NCBI GenBank assembly: GCA_947625555.1
Contig: CANQOT010000003.1
Location: forward strand, 52,719-116,718
Direction: 5' to 3'
Origin: an uncultured Clostridia bacterium
GTDB lineage: Bacteria; Bacillota; Clostridia; Christensenellales; Borkfalkiaceae
DNA length: 64,000 bases
Part shown: positions 63,998 to 64,000 of the stretch, piece by piece
Numbering within the stretch: the first letter of the stretch is position 1
How the letters are laid out: the number at the start of each line of letters is the position of its first letter
Made by a program: the position numbers and the translations under genes
Notes under the pieces: model-generated
The model's input: the letters and a program-made list of their open reading frames with translations, nothing else
Told to the model about the DNA's origin: nothing
Database searches by the model: none

Positions 63998-64000
63998 GCC

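Overview
The window reads as chromosomal DNA of a moderately GC-rich, spore-lineage member of the Clostridia (Bacillota). The sequence shows SigA-type promoters (TTGACA/TATAAT, usually with a 17-nt spacer), strong AAGGAG Shine-Dalgarno sites, lipobox lipoproteins, a single-chain glycyl-tRNA synthetase and several sporulation-lineage genes: an M23-like/M50 pair resembling spoIVFA-spoIVFB, spoVT next to a spoVB-like flippase and mazG/yabN, and a PdaB-like deacetylase. A placement near Christensenellales/Borkfalkiaceae is only a guess from gene content. No rRNA, tRNA, CRISPR array, transposase or prophage was recognised.

Layout. 1-3.2 kb: NlpC/P60 hydrolase (5' end cut by the window), rsmA, spoIVFB, spoIVFA-like. 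3.5-6.8 kb: cysteine desulfurase, then an ECF sigma factor, a membrane-anchored sensor/anti-sigma candidate and a lipoprotein. 7-13 kb: APH-type kinase, gyrA, gyrB. 13.3-19.4 kb: dus, mazG, spoVB-like, spoVT, aminotransferase. 19.8-25.2 kb: uvrA, a HAD phosphatase, uvrB. 25.7-30.2 kb: two tail-anchored paralogues, a membrane protein, glnS and a PAP2 phosphatase. 30.6-34.1 kb: two paralogous lipoproteins and a large secreted zinc metalloprotease. 34.3-41.3 kb: glyQS, isochorismatase, zinc-ribbon protein, a double-OB SSB-like protein, pdaB-like, comFC, an XRE regulator and an acidic zinc-ribbon protein. 41.6-47 kb: a large lipoprotein and a BspA-type LRR lipoprotein. 47.7-53.6 kb: rpsI, rplM, an acetyltransferase, a short alaS, cysS, cysE. 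54-61.6 kb: two membrane proteins around an XRE regulator, a DeoR regulator, a CmpB-type permease and hppA. 62.4-63.9 kb: a second lipoprotein of the 45-47 kb type.

Three things stand out. (1) A candidate cell-envelope signalling system. The ECF sigma gene, the metalloprotease gene and a lipoprotein gene share an upstream motif, TGTCAC-N17-CGTYTATA. The extracytoplasmic domain of the putative anti-sigma also resembles the N-terminal domain of the metalloprotease, so sensor and target genes appear linked by both promoter and protein domain. (2) The intergenic DNA is crowded with structured repeats. One of about 127 bp (R2 here) has two interchangeable cores, inverted ends with compensatory changes, and in nine full copies always lies just 3' of a gene's stop codon or intrinsic terminator in the same relative orientation. 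A second, larger element (R1) has palindromic arms and abuts stop or start codons. (3) Two surface lipoprotein genes (45.0-47.0 and 62.4-63.9 kb) have near-identical 5' ends, 3' ends and a shared 225-233 bp downstream block around unrelated middles; the promoter of the first carries a run of eight G in its spacer, which could allow phase variation.

R1, R2, REP-C, REP-F, block D and block E are working names for repeat families coined in this annotation.
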